This document shows, piece after piece, positions 8,978-16,510 of a stretch of 64,000 nt of DNA. The first letter of the stretch is position 1; the number at the start of each line of letters is the position of its first letter. The stretch is from Pseudomonas fluorescens (GTDB lineage Bacteria; Pseudomonadota; Gammaproteobacteria; Pseudomonadales; Pseudomonadaceae). The notes below the pieces were generated by a model, which saw only the letters and a program-made list of their open reading frames with translations, did no database searches and was not told the DNA's origin. A program made the translations under genes and the position numbers. Location: the NCBI RefSeq assembly GCF_000730425.1, contig NZ_CP008896.1:5022001-5086000 (forward strand). The letters are read 5' to 3'.

Positions 8978-9433
8978 ATGAAAGTCGCCATCCTTTCCGG
9001 CTCGGTCTATGGCACGGCAGAAGAAGTTGCCCGCCACGCCATGGATATCCTCAACGCTGCCGGTTTCGAGGCCTGGCATAACCCGCGGGCGACCCTGGCC
9101 GATGTGCAGGCCTTCGCTCCGGACGCCTTTCTGGCCGTCACTTCCACCACCGGCATGGGCGAGCTGCCGGACAACCTGATGCCGCTCTACTCGACCCTGC
9201 GCGACCAACTGCCCGCCGCCTGGCGCGGTCTGCCGGGAGCGGTGATCGGCCTGGGGGACGCCAGCTACGGCGATACCTTCTGCGGTGGCGGCGAGCAGAT
9301 GCGCGAGCTGTTTGGCGAACTGGGCGTGCGCGAAGTGCTGCCGATGCTGCGCCTGGATGCCAGCGAAAGCGTCACTCCTGAAGCGGATGCCGAGCCTTGG
9401 CTGGCAGAGCTGGTCACGGTACTGCGCGGCTGA
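8978..9433 (+). CDS. Flavodoxin (MioC-like)
   Basis: 151-residue flavodoxin that carries single electrons on FMN. The phosphate-binding loop SGSVYGTAEEVA is at about 7-18; the isoalloxazine-contact loops are TSTTGMGELPDN and GLGDASYGDTFCGGG. Length and loops match short-chain flavodoxins and MioC. The ATG is preceded by AGGAT; an in-frame TTG one codon earlier is not needed. It is divergent from the LOV gene across 103 bases. The redox partner is not visible here. A stable hairpin follows the stop. Confidence 0.88.
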   Translation: MKVAILSGSVYGTAEEVARHAMDILNAAGFEAWHNPRATLADVQAFAPDAFLAVTSTTGMGELPDNLMPLYSTLRDQLPAAWRGLPGAVIGLGDASYGDTFCGGGEQMRELFGELGVREVLPMLRLDASESVTPEADAEPWLAELVTVLRG

Positions 9434-9699
9434 TCGGGTACTCACGCAGTCACGCCTGGGCGGCTGTCGACAGATAGGCGCCCAGGCGCCAGACAAAGGC
9501 GGGGACCTGAGTGTTTGCCGCCTCTTTATTGGCGTCGCTTCTCTGGCACCACGGTGTACGAATCCGAACTATCCTCACGGTTGACTCGCTCGGTCATCAA
9601 GCTGGCTGCCAACGCAACTACGGCTACCTTGAGGTCTGACTAGACTGGCCCTTCAGTCCAAAAAAACAATAAGAACACCACCGCGTCGAGGTCATTGCC
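9434..9699. other. Intergenic region with stable hairpins
   Basis: 266 bases between flavodoxin and the aldolase. A ten-base perfect stem (CGCCTGGGCG, 9453-9462, with 9479-9488) is followed by a second stem (AGGCGG/CCGCCT) and CTTTATT, which may end the flavodoxin transcript. The promoter of the aldolase operon should lie in 9580-9660, where TTGAGG and TAGACT are seen at poor spacing. No open reading frame of note. Confidence 0.4.
9665..9675 (+). promoter_or_regulatory. Hfq/Crc catabolite-repression (CA) motif
   Basis: Two overlapping AAnAAnAA motifs (AACAATAA, AATAAGAA) lie between the presumed promoter and the Shine-Dalgarno GAGG of the aldolase gene. In pseudomonads such leader motifs are where Hfq/Crc block translation of catabolic mRNAs. 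Control is inferred. Confidence 0.5.
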
Positions 9700-10482
9700 G
9701 TGAGCCTAGCCCCCGTTCAATCGACACAGAGTGTAAAAGACCAGGTCAGCGCTGCCGAATGGCAGACCCGTATCGACCTGGCAGCCTGCTATCGCCTGGT
9801 TGCCATGCATGGCTGGGATGACCTGATTTTCACCCATATCTCAGCCAAAGTGCCGGGCACCGAGGACTTCCTGATCAACCCGTTCGGGCTGATGTTCCAC
9901 GAAATCACCGCCTCCAGCCTGGTCAAGGTCGATCAGGCCGGCCACAAACTGATGGACAGCCCCTACGAGATCAACCCGGCGGGCTATACCATCCACAGCG
10001 CTGTACACGAAGTGCGCCACGACGTGGTCTGCGTGCTGCACACCCACACCGCAGCCGGCGTGGCCGTATCGGCACAGAAGCAGGGCGTGCTGCCCATCAG
10101 CCAGCAGTCGCTGTTTGTGCTGTCGAGCCTGGCTTATCATGCCTACGAAGGTGTGGCGCTGAACCACGAGGAAAAGGCCCGCCTGCAAGCCGACCTGGGG
10201 CCTAGCAATTTCCTGATGCTGCACAACCATGGCCTGTTGACCTGTGGCGCGACCATTGCCGATACCTTCCTGATGATGTTCACCTTCCAGCGCGCCTGCG
10301 ATATCCAGGTGCTGGCGCAAAATGGCGGGGCCGAATTGATCGCCATCGAACCGCAGATTCTTGCGGGCGCCAAGGCGATGATTGCCGGCGTGACCAAAAG
10401 CGCCCAAGGCATGGGGGGCGCATTGGCCTGGCCGGCCTTGCTGCGCAAGCTCGATAAACAAGACCCAGGATACCGACTCTGA
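9700..10482 (+). CDS. Class II aldolase/adducin-domain protein
   Basis: 260-residue member of the class II aldolase/adducin fold, a zinc-dependent family that cleaves or epimerises sugar-phosphate-like hydroxyacids. The metal ligands are visible as HTHT near residues 112-115 and HNHG near 175-178, together with THISAKVPG and NPFGLMFHEITAS. It belongs to the long 'adducin-like' subgroup rather than the L-fuculose-phosphate aldolases, so the substrate is unknown. GTG start with GAGG at nine bases. The stop overlaps the ATG of the hydrolase (TGATG), indicating coupled translation. An A-rich Crc-type motif precedes it. Confidence 0.82.
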   Translation: MSLAPVQSTQSVKDQVSAAEWQTRIDLAACYRLVAMHGWDDLIFTHISAKVPGTEDFLINPFGLMFHEITASSLVKVDQAGHKLMDSPYEINPAGYTIHSAVHEVRHDVVCVLHTHTAAGVAVSAQKQGVLPISQQSLFVLSSLAYHAYEGVALNHEEKARLQADLGPSNFLMLHNHGLLTCGATIADTFLMMFTFQRACDIQVLAQNGGAELIAIEPQILAGAKAMIAGVTKSAQGMGGALAWPALLRKLDKQDPGYRL

Positions 10483-11426
10483 TGCCACTGGCGGAGATTC
10501 CCCTGAGTGCCTGGCGCAAGCGCGGGCAGAGTTTTGTGTTTCGCGGCCAGACCATCCGTTACTGGGTGGCCGGGCAAGGTGAGCCCTTGCTGTTGATCCA
10601 CGGCTTCCCCAGCGCCAGTTGGGACTGGCACTACCTCTGGCAGCCCTTGGCCCAGCGCAACCTGGTGATTGCCTGCGACATGCTCGGCTTTGGCGACTCG
10701 GCCAAGCCCCTGGACCATACTTATTGCCTGCTGGAGCAGGCCGACCTGCAACAGGCCCTGCTGGCCCATCTGCGGATTCAGCAGCCGGTGCATGTCATGG
10801 CTCACGACTACGGCGACAGCGTGGCCCAGGAACTGCTCGCCCGGCACTACGAGGGCCGCTTTCCGCTGGCCAGTTGTGTGTTTCTCAATGGCGGGCTCTT
10901 CCCCGAGACCCACCGCGCGGCCCTGGTGCAAAAACTGTTGCTCAGCCCCTTGGGCTGGATGATCGGCCGCGCATTTGGGCGCAACGCCCTGGCCGACAGC
11001 TTCAAGCAGATCTTCGGCCCCGACACCCGCCCCAGCGAAAGCGCCCTGGATGACTTCTGGAGCCTGATCGAAAATAACGACGGCCCGCGGATCCTGCACA
11101 AACTCATCGCCTACATCCCCCAGCGCCGCCGCCAGCGCGAGCGCTGGGTGGCGGCCATGCAGCGTGGCGAGGTGCCGTTGCGGGTGATCGATGGTGAAGT
11201 CGACCCGATCTCCGGCGCGCACATGGTCGCGCGCTACCGTGAGCTGATACCTGACGCCGACACGGTGCTGCTGGCCAATATCGGCCACTACCCGCAGATC
11301 GAATCACCGGTGCAGGTGCTCAAGCACTACCTGGCGTTTCGCGAACGTATTGATCGCACTAAAGACCCCATGTGGGAAAGGGCTTGTGTGGGAGCTGGCT
11401 TGCCTGCGATGCGGACACCTCGATAA
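10482..11426 (+). CDS. Alpha/beta hydrolase, epoxide hydrolase/haloalkane dehalogenase type
   Basis: 314-residue alpha/beta hydrolase with an aspartate nucleophile. The oxyanion HGFP is at 40-43, the nucleophile elbow AHDYGD gives Asp109, a likely acid is Asp241 (DGEVDP) and the catalytic histidine is His269 (NIGHYPQ). An aspartate nucleophile points to epoxide hydrolase or dehalogenase chemistry rather than an esterase. About the last 12-15 codons are encoded by a REP palindrome, so the native C-terminus has been extended or replaced by repeat insertion. Translationally coupled to the preceding aldolase-fold gene. Substrate unknown. Confidence 0.82.
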   Translation: MPLAEIPLSAWRKRGQSFVFRGQTIRYWVAGQGEPLLLIHGFPSASWDWHYLWQPLAQRNLVIACDMLGFGDSAKPLDHTYCLLEQADLQQALLAHLRIQQPVHVMAHDYGDSVAQELLARHYEGRFPLASCVFLNGGLFPETHRAALVQKLLLSPLGWMIGRAFGRNALADSFKQIFGPDTRPSESALDDFWSLIENNDGPRILHKLIAYIPQRRRQRERWVAAMQRGEVPLRVIDGEVDPISGAHMVARYRELIPDADTVLLANIGHYPQIESPVQVLKHYLAFRERIDRTKDPMWERACVGAGLPAMRTPR

Positions 11427-11475
11427 ATCAGTTGCACCGAGGTGTCGGCATCGCAGGCAAGCCAGCTCCTACACG
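11386..11475. repeat. REP doublet (GAGCTGGCTTGCCTGCGA class)
   Basis: Two inverted REP units, TGTGGGAGCTGGCTTGCCTG and its complement, flank a short spacer. The left unit overlaps the 3' end of the hydrolase gene. The same class occurs at 60301-60389. Confidence 0.85.
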
Positions 11476-11591
11476 AGCCAATCATCCCCGTACCTTATTG
11501 CGCACCATTCACCCCCGCCCGTATTTATTGTGACCACACGCCCTGTGCCTGACACTCGACCCATCGTCCACTGTCTTCGCTGGAGTTCCCT

Positions 11592-12503
11592 ATGAGTGAG
11601 TCTGTGCAGTTCCAAGATAAAGTCGTGATCGTCACCGGTGCCGGTGGCGGCCTGGGTCGTGCCCATGCGCTGCTGTTCGCCAGGCACGGGGCCAAGGTAC
11701 TGGTCAACGATCTTGGCGGCTCGACTCAGGGCGAAGGTGCCAACGCCTCGGCGGCCGACCGCGTAGTGGCCGAGATCCGCGAGGCCGGCGGGATTGCCGA
11801 GGCCAACCACGACTCGGTGACTGACGGCGAAAAGATCGTGCAACATGCCCTCGATGTGTTTGGCCGCATCGACGTGGTGGTGAACAACGCCGGGATCTTG
11901 CGCGACAAGACCTTCCATAAAATGGAGGACGGCGACTGGGACCTGGTGTACCGGGTGCATGTCGAAGGCGCCTACAAAGTGACCCGTGCCGCCTGGCCGC
12001 ATATGCGCGAGCAGGGTTATGGGCGGGTGATTTTCACCGCCTCGACGTCGGGCATCTACGGCAACTTCGGCCAGTCCAACTACGGCATGGCCAAGCTCGG
12101 CCTGTATGGCCTGACCCGCACCCTGGCGTTGGAAGGGCGCAAGAACAACATCCTGGTCAATGCCATCGCGCCTACCGGCGGCACGCGCATGACCGAAGGC
12201 CTGATCCCGCCGCAGGTGTTCGAAAGGCTCAAGCCCGAACTGGTCAGCCCGCTGGTGGTATACCTGGGCAGCGATGCCTGCCAGGAAACCTCCGGGCTGT
12301 TTGAAGTGGGTGGCGGCTGGATCGGCAAGACCCGCTGGGAGCGCAGCCTGGGCGTGGGCTTTGATCCCGAGGCAGGCTTTTCGCCAGAGGATGTGGCGGC
12401 GCACTGGCAGCAGATTTGTGACTTTGACGGGGCGGTCCATCCCAAGGACAACATCGAAGCCTTGAAGGAGATGATGGACAACCTGCACAAGTACAGCCTG
12501 TGA
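11592..12503 (+). CDS. Short-chain dehydrogenase, multifunctional-enzyme (MFE-2) type
   Basis: 303-residue SDR of the kind found at the N-terminus of peroxisomal multifunctional enzyme 2 (3-hydroxyacyl-CoA/17-beta-hydroxysteroid dehydrogenase). NAD-binding TGAGGGLG is at 15-22; NDLGGS binds the cofactor ribose; NNAGILRD and the active-site YGMAK follow, with the family-typical insertion GSTQGEGANAS. A C-terminal extension of about 60 residues (GGGWIGKTRWERS onward) is also typical. It may oxidise a beta-hydroxyacyl intermediate in the same pathway as the upstream hydrolase and aldolase-fold proteins; no partner hydratase is present. A terminator follows. Confidence 0.85.
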   Translation: MSESVQFQDKVVIVTGAGGGLGRAHALLFARHGAKVLVNDLGGSTQGEGANASAADRVVAEIREAGGIAEANHDSVTDGEKIVQHALDVFGRIDVVVNNAGILRDKTFHKMEDGDWDLVYRVHVEGAYKVTRAAWPHMREQGYGRVIFTASTSGIYGNFGQSNYGMAKLGLYGLTRTLALEGRKNNILVNAIAPTGGTRMTEGLIPPQVFERLKPELVSPLVVYLGSDACQETSGLFEVGGGWIGKTRWERSLGVGFDPEAGFSPEDVAAHWQQICDFDGAVHPKDNIEALKEMMDNLHKYSL

Positions 12504-12530
12504 TCGTTACCTGAAAAATACTCAATCCTG

Positions 12531-12556
12531 CGGGGCGCTGATAGCGCCCCGCTTTG
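12531..12556 (+). terminator. Intrinsic terminator after the SDR gene
   Basis: Stem CGGGGCGCT/AGCGCCCCG with a three-base loop, then GCTTTGTTT, 27 bases after the SDR stop. Confidence 0.8.
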
Positions 12557-12565
12557 TTTCAGGCA

Positions 12566-12716
12566 TAAAAAAGGCCGCTGCATAAGCAGCGGCCGAAGTA
12601 AGACGTTGGATCAAGGAGCTACAAATCAACGTCAGTGAACACCGGTAACGGACTGAAAATACGCCTCAATCCATCAAAAACTGGCTTTCGTGAAACGGGC
12701 GGTTTGCCTTGAAAGC
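12566..12716 (-). ncRNA. Candidate trans-acting small RNA (about 150 nt)
   Basis: On the minus strand, with no gene to terminate, there is a textbook intrinsic terminator: stem GGCCGCTGC/GCAGCGGCC (12573-12594) followed by six T (12572-12567). Just 5' of it a seven-pair hairpin GACGTTG/CAACGTC (12602-12633) exposes CUCCUU in its loop, complementary to a Shine-Dalgarno sequence. A further stem GGCTTTC/GAAAGCC lies near the 5' end. A possible promoter is -10 TATTCT (12728-12723) with a weak -35. Anti-Shine-Dalgarno loops plus a U-run are the usual layout of Hfq-dependent regulators. Ends are estimates; no named family was recognised. Confidence 0.5.
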
Positions 12717-12802
12717 CCGATCAGAATAGTCCGTTGTAACAGAATGAAAAATACTGATTCAGGACAAGGACTGTTACCAAAACAACAACAGTGCCGACTC
12801 TT

Positions 12803-12899
12803 AGGAGCGAACTTGCTCGCGAAAAACGTTAACGATGACGCGTTGAGTCTGGTTTAACGCGGCGTCCTGAAGCTCTTCGCGAGCAAACTCGCTCCTACA
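12803..12899. repeat. REP doublet (GAGCGAACTTGCTCGCGA class with GTTAACGATGACGCG core)
   Basis: Outer inverted units AGGAGCGAACTTGCTCGCGA and its degenerate complement flank an inner sequence that includes GTTAACGATGACGCG. The repeat at 45281-45374 shares this core, so the two belong to the same subfamily. The remaining gap of 12900-13085 before the DUF1302 gene shows no gene. Confidence 0.8.
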
Positions 12900-13085
12900 G
12901 GGGGTGGGGGTTATCCATGCGCTTGATGGCGCTTCATCCACTGCGTCGATAGCCCTGCCAGCACCCAAGCTAGAGCCTGCGCTAATCCTTTCGAGTGACA
13001 AAACGAATACCTCCTTGGTGCGCTTATCGCTCCTGATGGCGGGCAGTAGGGTGAGGCCTTCTGTCACACCACCTTAGGAAGACGC

Positions 13086-14876
13086 ATGACAAAAACAACA
13101 ATGCGCGCCATCTTCAGGCCACAGGCGCTGGCCGCTGCGGTTGCTTTGGGGTGCTGCGTTCAGGCGCAGGCTGTTTCATTCAATATCGGCGAGATCGAGG
13201 GGCAATTCGATTCGTCGCTGTCGGTAGGGGCCAGTTGGGGCATGCGCGATGTCGACCGTAAGCTGGTGGGCACGGTCAATGGCGGCAGTGGCCAGGCCTC
13301 CACCGGGGATGACGGGCGCCTGAACTTCAAGAAGGGCCAGACCTTCTCGAAAATCTTCAAGGGCCTGCATGACCTGGAACTCAAGTACGGCGATACCGGT
13401 GTGTTTGTGCGGGGCAAATACTGGTACGACTTCGAGCTCAAGGACGAAGACCGCGAGTTCAAGCCGATCAGCGACCACAACCGCAAAGAGGGCGCCAAAT
13501 CCAGCGGTGCGCAGATCCTCGATGCCTTCGTCTATCACAACTATTCCCTGGGCGACCTGCCGGGCACTGTGAGAGCCGGTAAGCAGGTGGTCAGTTGGGG
13601 CGAAAGTACCTTCATCGGCAACTCCATCAACAGCATCAACCCCATCGACGTCTCGGCCTTCCGCCGTCCGGGCGCCGAGATCAAGGAAGGCCTGATTCCA
13701 GTCAATATGCTGTTCGCTTCCCAGGGCCTGACCAACCAACTGACCGTGGAAGGTTTCTATCAGTTGGAGTGGGACCAGACCGTGCTGGATAACTGCGGCA
13801 CCTTCTTTGGCGGCGATGTGGCGGCCGATGGCTGCACGGATAACTACACCGTCGGCAGCCCGGCGATCCGCCCGTTGCAGCCGGTCGCGGCAGCGCTCGG
13901 CCAGGGTTTTGGCGTGACCAATGAGGGGGTGATCGTGCGCCGCGCCGCCGACCGCGATGCACGGGATTCCGGGCAGTTCGGCATGGCCTTGCGCTGGCTC
14001 GGTGACGACACCGAGTACGGCCTGTACTTCATGAACTACCACAGCCGCACGCCGACCGTGGGCACCCTCACGGCCAACACCAACCTGGCGACCATCGGCA
14101 ATATCATCAATGCCGCCAACCGCCTCTCCCCGGGCAGTGGCGCCGGCCTGGCGCAGAGCGTGATGCTCGGACGCGGCCAGTACTACCTGGATTACCCGCA
14201 AGACATTCGCCTGTACGGCGCCAGCTTCTCCACGACCCTGCCCACCGGCACGGCCTGGACCGGGGAAATCAGCTATCGCCCCAACGCACCGGTGCAACTC
14301 AACACCACGGACCTGACCCTGGCCCTGGTCAACCCGATTGCCGGCAATACCGTATCGCCGATCAAAAGCTCATTCGGTGCCGATAACACCGGCTACCGGC
14401 GCAAGGAAATCACCCAGTTCCAGACCACCATGACGCAGTTTTTCGACCAGGTCCTGGGCGCCGAGCGCCTGACGGTGGTGGGCGAAGCGGCCATCGTACG
14501 GGTGGGCGGGCTGGAGAACAAAACCAAGCTGCGCTATGGCCGCGACTCGGTCTATGGCCAATACGGCTTTGGCGGTGATACCGACGGCTTCGTCACGGCG
14601 ACTTCCTGGGGGTATCGCGCCAGGGCGATCCTCGACTACAGCAACCTGATCGCCGGGATCAACCTCAAGCCCAACCTGTCCTGGTCCCATGACGTCAAGG
14701 GCTATGGCCCCAACGGCCTGTTCAACGAAGGCGCCAAGGCGCTGAGCGTCGGGGTCGATGCGGACTACCGCAACACCTACACCGCGAGCCTGAGCTACAC
14801 CGACTTTTTTGGCGGTGACTACAACACCCTGACCGACCGCGACTTCCTCGCCCTCAGCTTCGGCGTGAACTTCTGA
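13086..14876 (+). CDS. DUF1302 outer-membrane protein
   Basis: 596-residue secreted protein with a signal peptide cut near QAQA|V (about residue 29). The mature part has alternating aromatic/polar strands typical of an outer-membrane beta-barrel, ending in FLALSFGVNF with a terminal phenylalanine. DUF1302 proteins almost always sit next to DUF1329 proteins, as here, and are linked to handling of hydrophobic substrates, but no activity is established. A TTAGGA ribosome site precedes the ATG. Only 30 bases separate it from the DUF1329 gene, so they are cotranscribed. It follows an SDR, hydrolase and aldolase-fold gene in the same orientation. Confidence 0.85.
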   Translation: MTKTTMRAIFRPQALAAAVALGCCVQAQAVSFNIGEIEGQFDSSLSVGASWGMRDVDRKLVGTVNGGSGQASTGDDGRLNFKKGQTFSKIFKGLHDLELKYGDTGVFVRGKYWYDFELKDEDREFKPISDHNRKEGAKSSGAQILDAFVYHNYSLGDLPGTVRAGKQVVSWGESTFIGNSINSINPIDVSAFRRPGAEIKEGLIPVNMLFASQGLTNQLTVEGFYQLEWDQTVLDNCGTFFGGDVAADGCTDNYTVGSPAIRPLQPVAAALGQGFGVTNEGVIVRRAADRDARDSGQFGMALRWLGDDTEYGLYFMNYHSRTPTVGTLTANTNLATIGNIINAANRLSPGSGAGLAQSVMLGRGQYYLDYPQDIRLYGASFSTTLPTGTAWTGEISYRPNAPVQLNTTDLTLALVNPIAGNTVSPIKSSFGADNTGYRRKEITQFQTTMTQFFDQVLGAERLTVVGEAAIVRVGGLENKTKLRYGRDSVYGQYGFGGDTDGFVTATSWGYRARAILDYSNLIAGINLKPNLSWSHDVKGYGPNGLFNEGAKALSVGVDADYRNTYTASLSYTDFFGGDYNTLTDRDFLALSFGVNF

Positions 14877-14887
14877 TTCGGCTAAAA

Positions 14888-14895
14888 AAGAACAA
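14888..14895 (+). promoter_or_regulatory. Hfq/Crc CA motif before DUF1329 gene
   Basis: AAGAACAA, a perfect AAnAAnAA motif, lies 11 bases before the ATG and next to the Shine-Dalgarno AAGGAC. Function inferred by analogy with known Crc targets. Confidence 0.45.
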
Positions 14896-14906
14896 GGACA
14901 ATAACC

Positions 14907-16274
14907 ATGGGTAAGATGATTTTGCAGTGCGGCGCACTGGCCCTCAGCCTGCTGGCCGCCAACGTGATGGCTGCCGTGTCACCGGAAGAAGCCGCCAAGC
15001 TTGGGGCCACCTTGACTCCGATCGGCGCGGAAAAGGCCGGTAACGCCGATGGCTCGATCCCGGCCTGGACCGGTGGCATCCCGAAAAACGCTGGTGCAGT
15101 GGACAGCAAGGGCTTTTTGGCCGACCCGTTCGCCAATGAAAAACCGCTGTTCGTGATCACCGCCGCCACGGTCGACCAGTACAAGGACAAGCTGTCGGAT
15201 GGCCAGGTGGCGATGTTCAAGCGTTACCCCGAGACCTACAAGATTCCGGTCTACACCACCCACCGCACGGTCAACCTGCCCGACGACATCTACGAGTCGA
15301 TCAAGCGCAGTGCACTCAACGTCAAGTCGATCAACGACGGCAACGGCCTGGAGAACTTCACCGGCAACCGCTACTACGCCTTCCCGATTCCGAAAAATGG
15401 CGTTGAGGTGTTGTGGAACCACATCACCCGTTATCACGGCGGCAACCTGCGGCGCATCATCACCCAGGCCACCCCGCAGACCAACGGCAGCTACACGCCG
15501 ATCCGCTTCGAGGAGGAGGTGGCGGTGCCGCAACTGATCCCGGACATGGACCCGGCCAAGGGGGCCAACGTGCTGACCTTCTTCAAACAGTCGGTCACCG
15601 CCCCCGCGCGCCTGGCGGGCAACGTGCTGCTGGTTCACGAAACCCTCGACCAGGTGAAGGAACCGCGCCTGGCGTGGATCTACAACGCCGGCCAACGCCG
15701 CGTACGCCGCGCACCGCAAGTGGCCTACGACGGGCCGGGCACTGCGTCTGACGGCCTGCGCACGTCGGATAACTTCGACATGTTCTCCGGTGCGCCCGAT
15801 CGCTACGACTGGAAGCTGGTGGGCAAGAAGGAAATGTACATTCCCTACAACGCCTACAAGCTCGACTCGCCTTCGCTCAAGTACGACGACATCATCAAGG
15901 CCGGCCACATCAACCAGGACCTGACCCGCTACGAGCTGCACCGGGTCTGGGAGGTGGTGGGCACGGTGAAGCCCAGTGAGCGGCACATCTACGCCAAGCG
16001 CCACATGTACATTGACGAAGACAGCTGGCAGGTGGCACTGGTGGATCACTATGACGGTCGTGGCCAATTGTGGCGCGTGGCCGAAGGCCATGCGCAGTTC
16101 TACTACAACCACCAGACCCCGGCCTACACCGTCGAGACCCTGTACGACATCATCGCCGGACGCTACATCGCCCTGGGCATGAAGAACGAAGAAAAAAGCA
16201 GCTTCGTGTTCGGCTTCAATGCCAAGGCGGCGGACTACACCCCATCGGCCCTGCGCGCCTCGGGCGTACGCTGA
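14907..16274 (+). CDS. DUF1329 periplasmic protein (LolA-like fold)
   Basis: 455-residue exported protein: signal peptide to about NVMA (residue 22), then the DUF1329 opening VSPEEAAKLGATLTPIGAEKAGNADGSIPAWTGG. Later conserved segments include PRLAWIYNAGQRRVRRAP and ERHIYAKRHMYIDEDSW. The C-terminal half has the LolA/LppX-type half-barrel pattern thought to carry lipid-like molecules across the periplasm. It is the standard partner of DUF1302. Together they probably move a hydrophobic substrate or product for the enzymes encoded upstream; the ligand is unknown. Confidence 0.88.
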   Translation: MGKMILQCGALALSLLAANVMAAVSPEEAAKLGATLTPIGAEKAGNADGSIPAWTGGIPKNAGAVDSKGFLADPFANEKPLFVITAATVDQYKDKLSDGQVAMFKRYPETYKIPVYTTHRTVNLPDDIYESIKRSALNVKSINDGNGLENFTGNRYYAFPIPKNGVEVLWNHITRYHGGNLRRIITQATPQTNGSYTPIRFEEEVAVPQLIPDMDPAKGANVLTFFKQSVTAPARLAGNVLLVHETLDQVKEPRLAWIYNAGQRRVRRAPQVAYDGPGTASDGLRTSDNFDMFSGAPDRYDWKLVGKKEMYIPYNAYKLDSPSLKYDDIIKAGHINQDLTRYELHRVWEVVGTVKPSERHIYAKRHMYIDEDSWQVALVDHYDGRGQLWRVAEGHAQFYYNHQTPAYTVETLYDIIAGRYIALGMKNEEKSSFVFGFNAKAADYTPSALRASGVR

Positions 16275-16289
16275 TCCAATACACCCCCC

Positions 16290-16381
16290 TGTAGGAGCCG
16301 GCTTGCCGGCGATAGCGCCAGCCCCGGCAAAGACTATTCATCTGAGGCTCCGCCATCGCCGGCAAGCCGGCGCCTACAGGG
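16290..16381. repeat. REP doublet (GAGCCGGCTTGCCGGCGA class)
   Basis: Inverted REP units CTGTAGGAGCCGGCTTGCCG and the complement ending CGCCTACAGG flank about 40 bases. It separates the DUF1329 gene from the LuxR-type regulator. Confidence 0.85.
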
Positions 16382-16486
16382 AGGTGCCGTTCATGAGGTC
16401 CGGCTTTTTTATGCCCGGCAATCAGCCCGCTGAATACTTCTTCAACAACGCCCATTGACAGGACTACGGTAGGCCACACGCCGCAT

Positions 16487-16497
16487 AACAATAAAAA
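16487..16497 (+). promoter_or_regulatory. Hfq/Crc CA motif before the LuxR regulator
   Basis: AACAATAA overlapping AATAAAAA, immediately before the ribosome site GGGACG of the regulator gene. This is the third such motif in the 9.7-19 kb cluster. Confidence 0.45.
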
Positions 16498-16510
16498 AAG
16501 GGACGCTGTA

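Noticed and set aside
12801..13067. 88-codon frame upstream of the DUF1302 gene
   Set aside because: Mostly REP sequence and its flank; no ribosome site and no recognisable protein.
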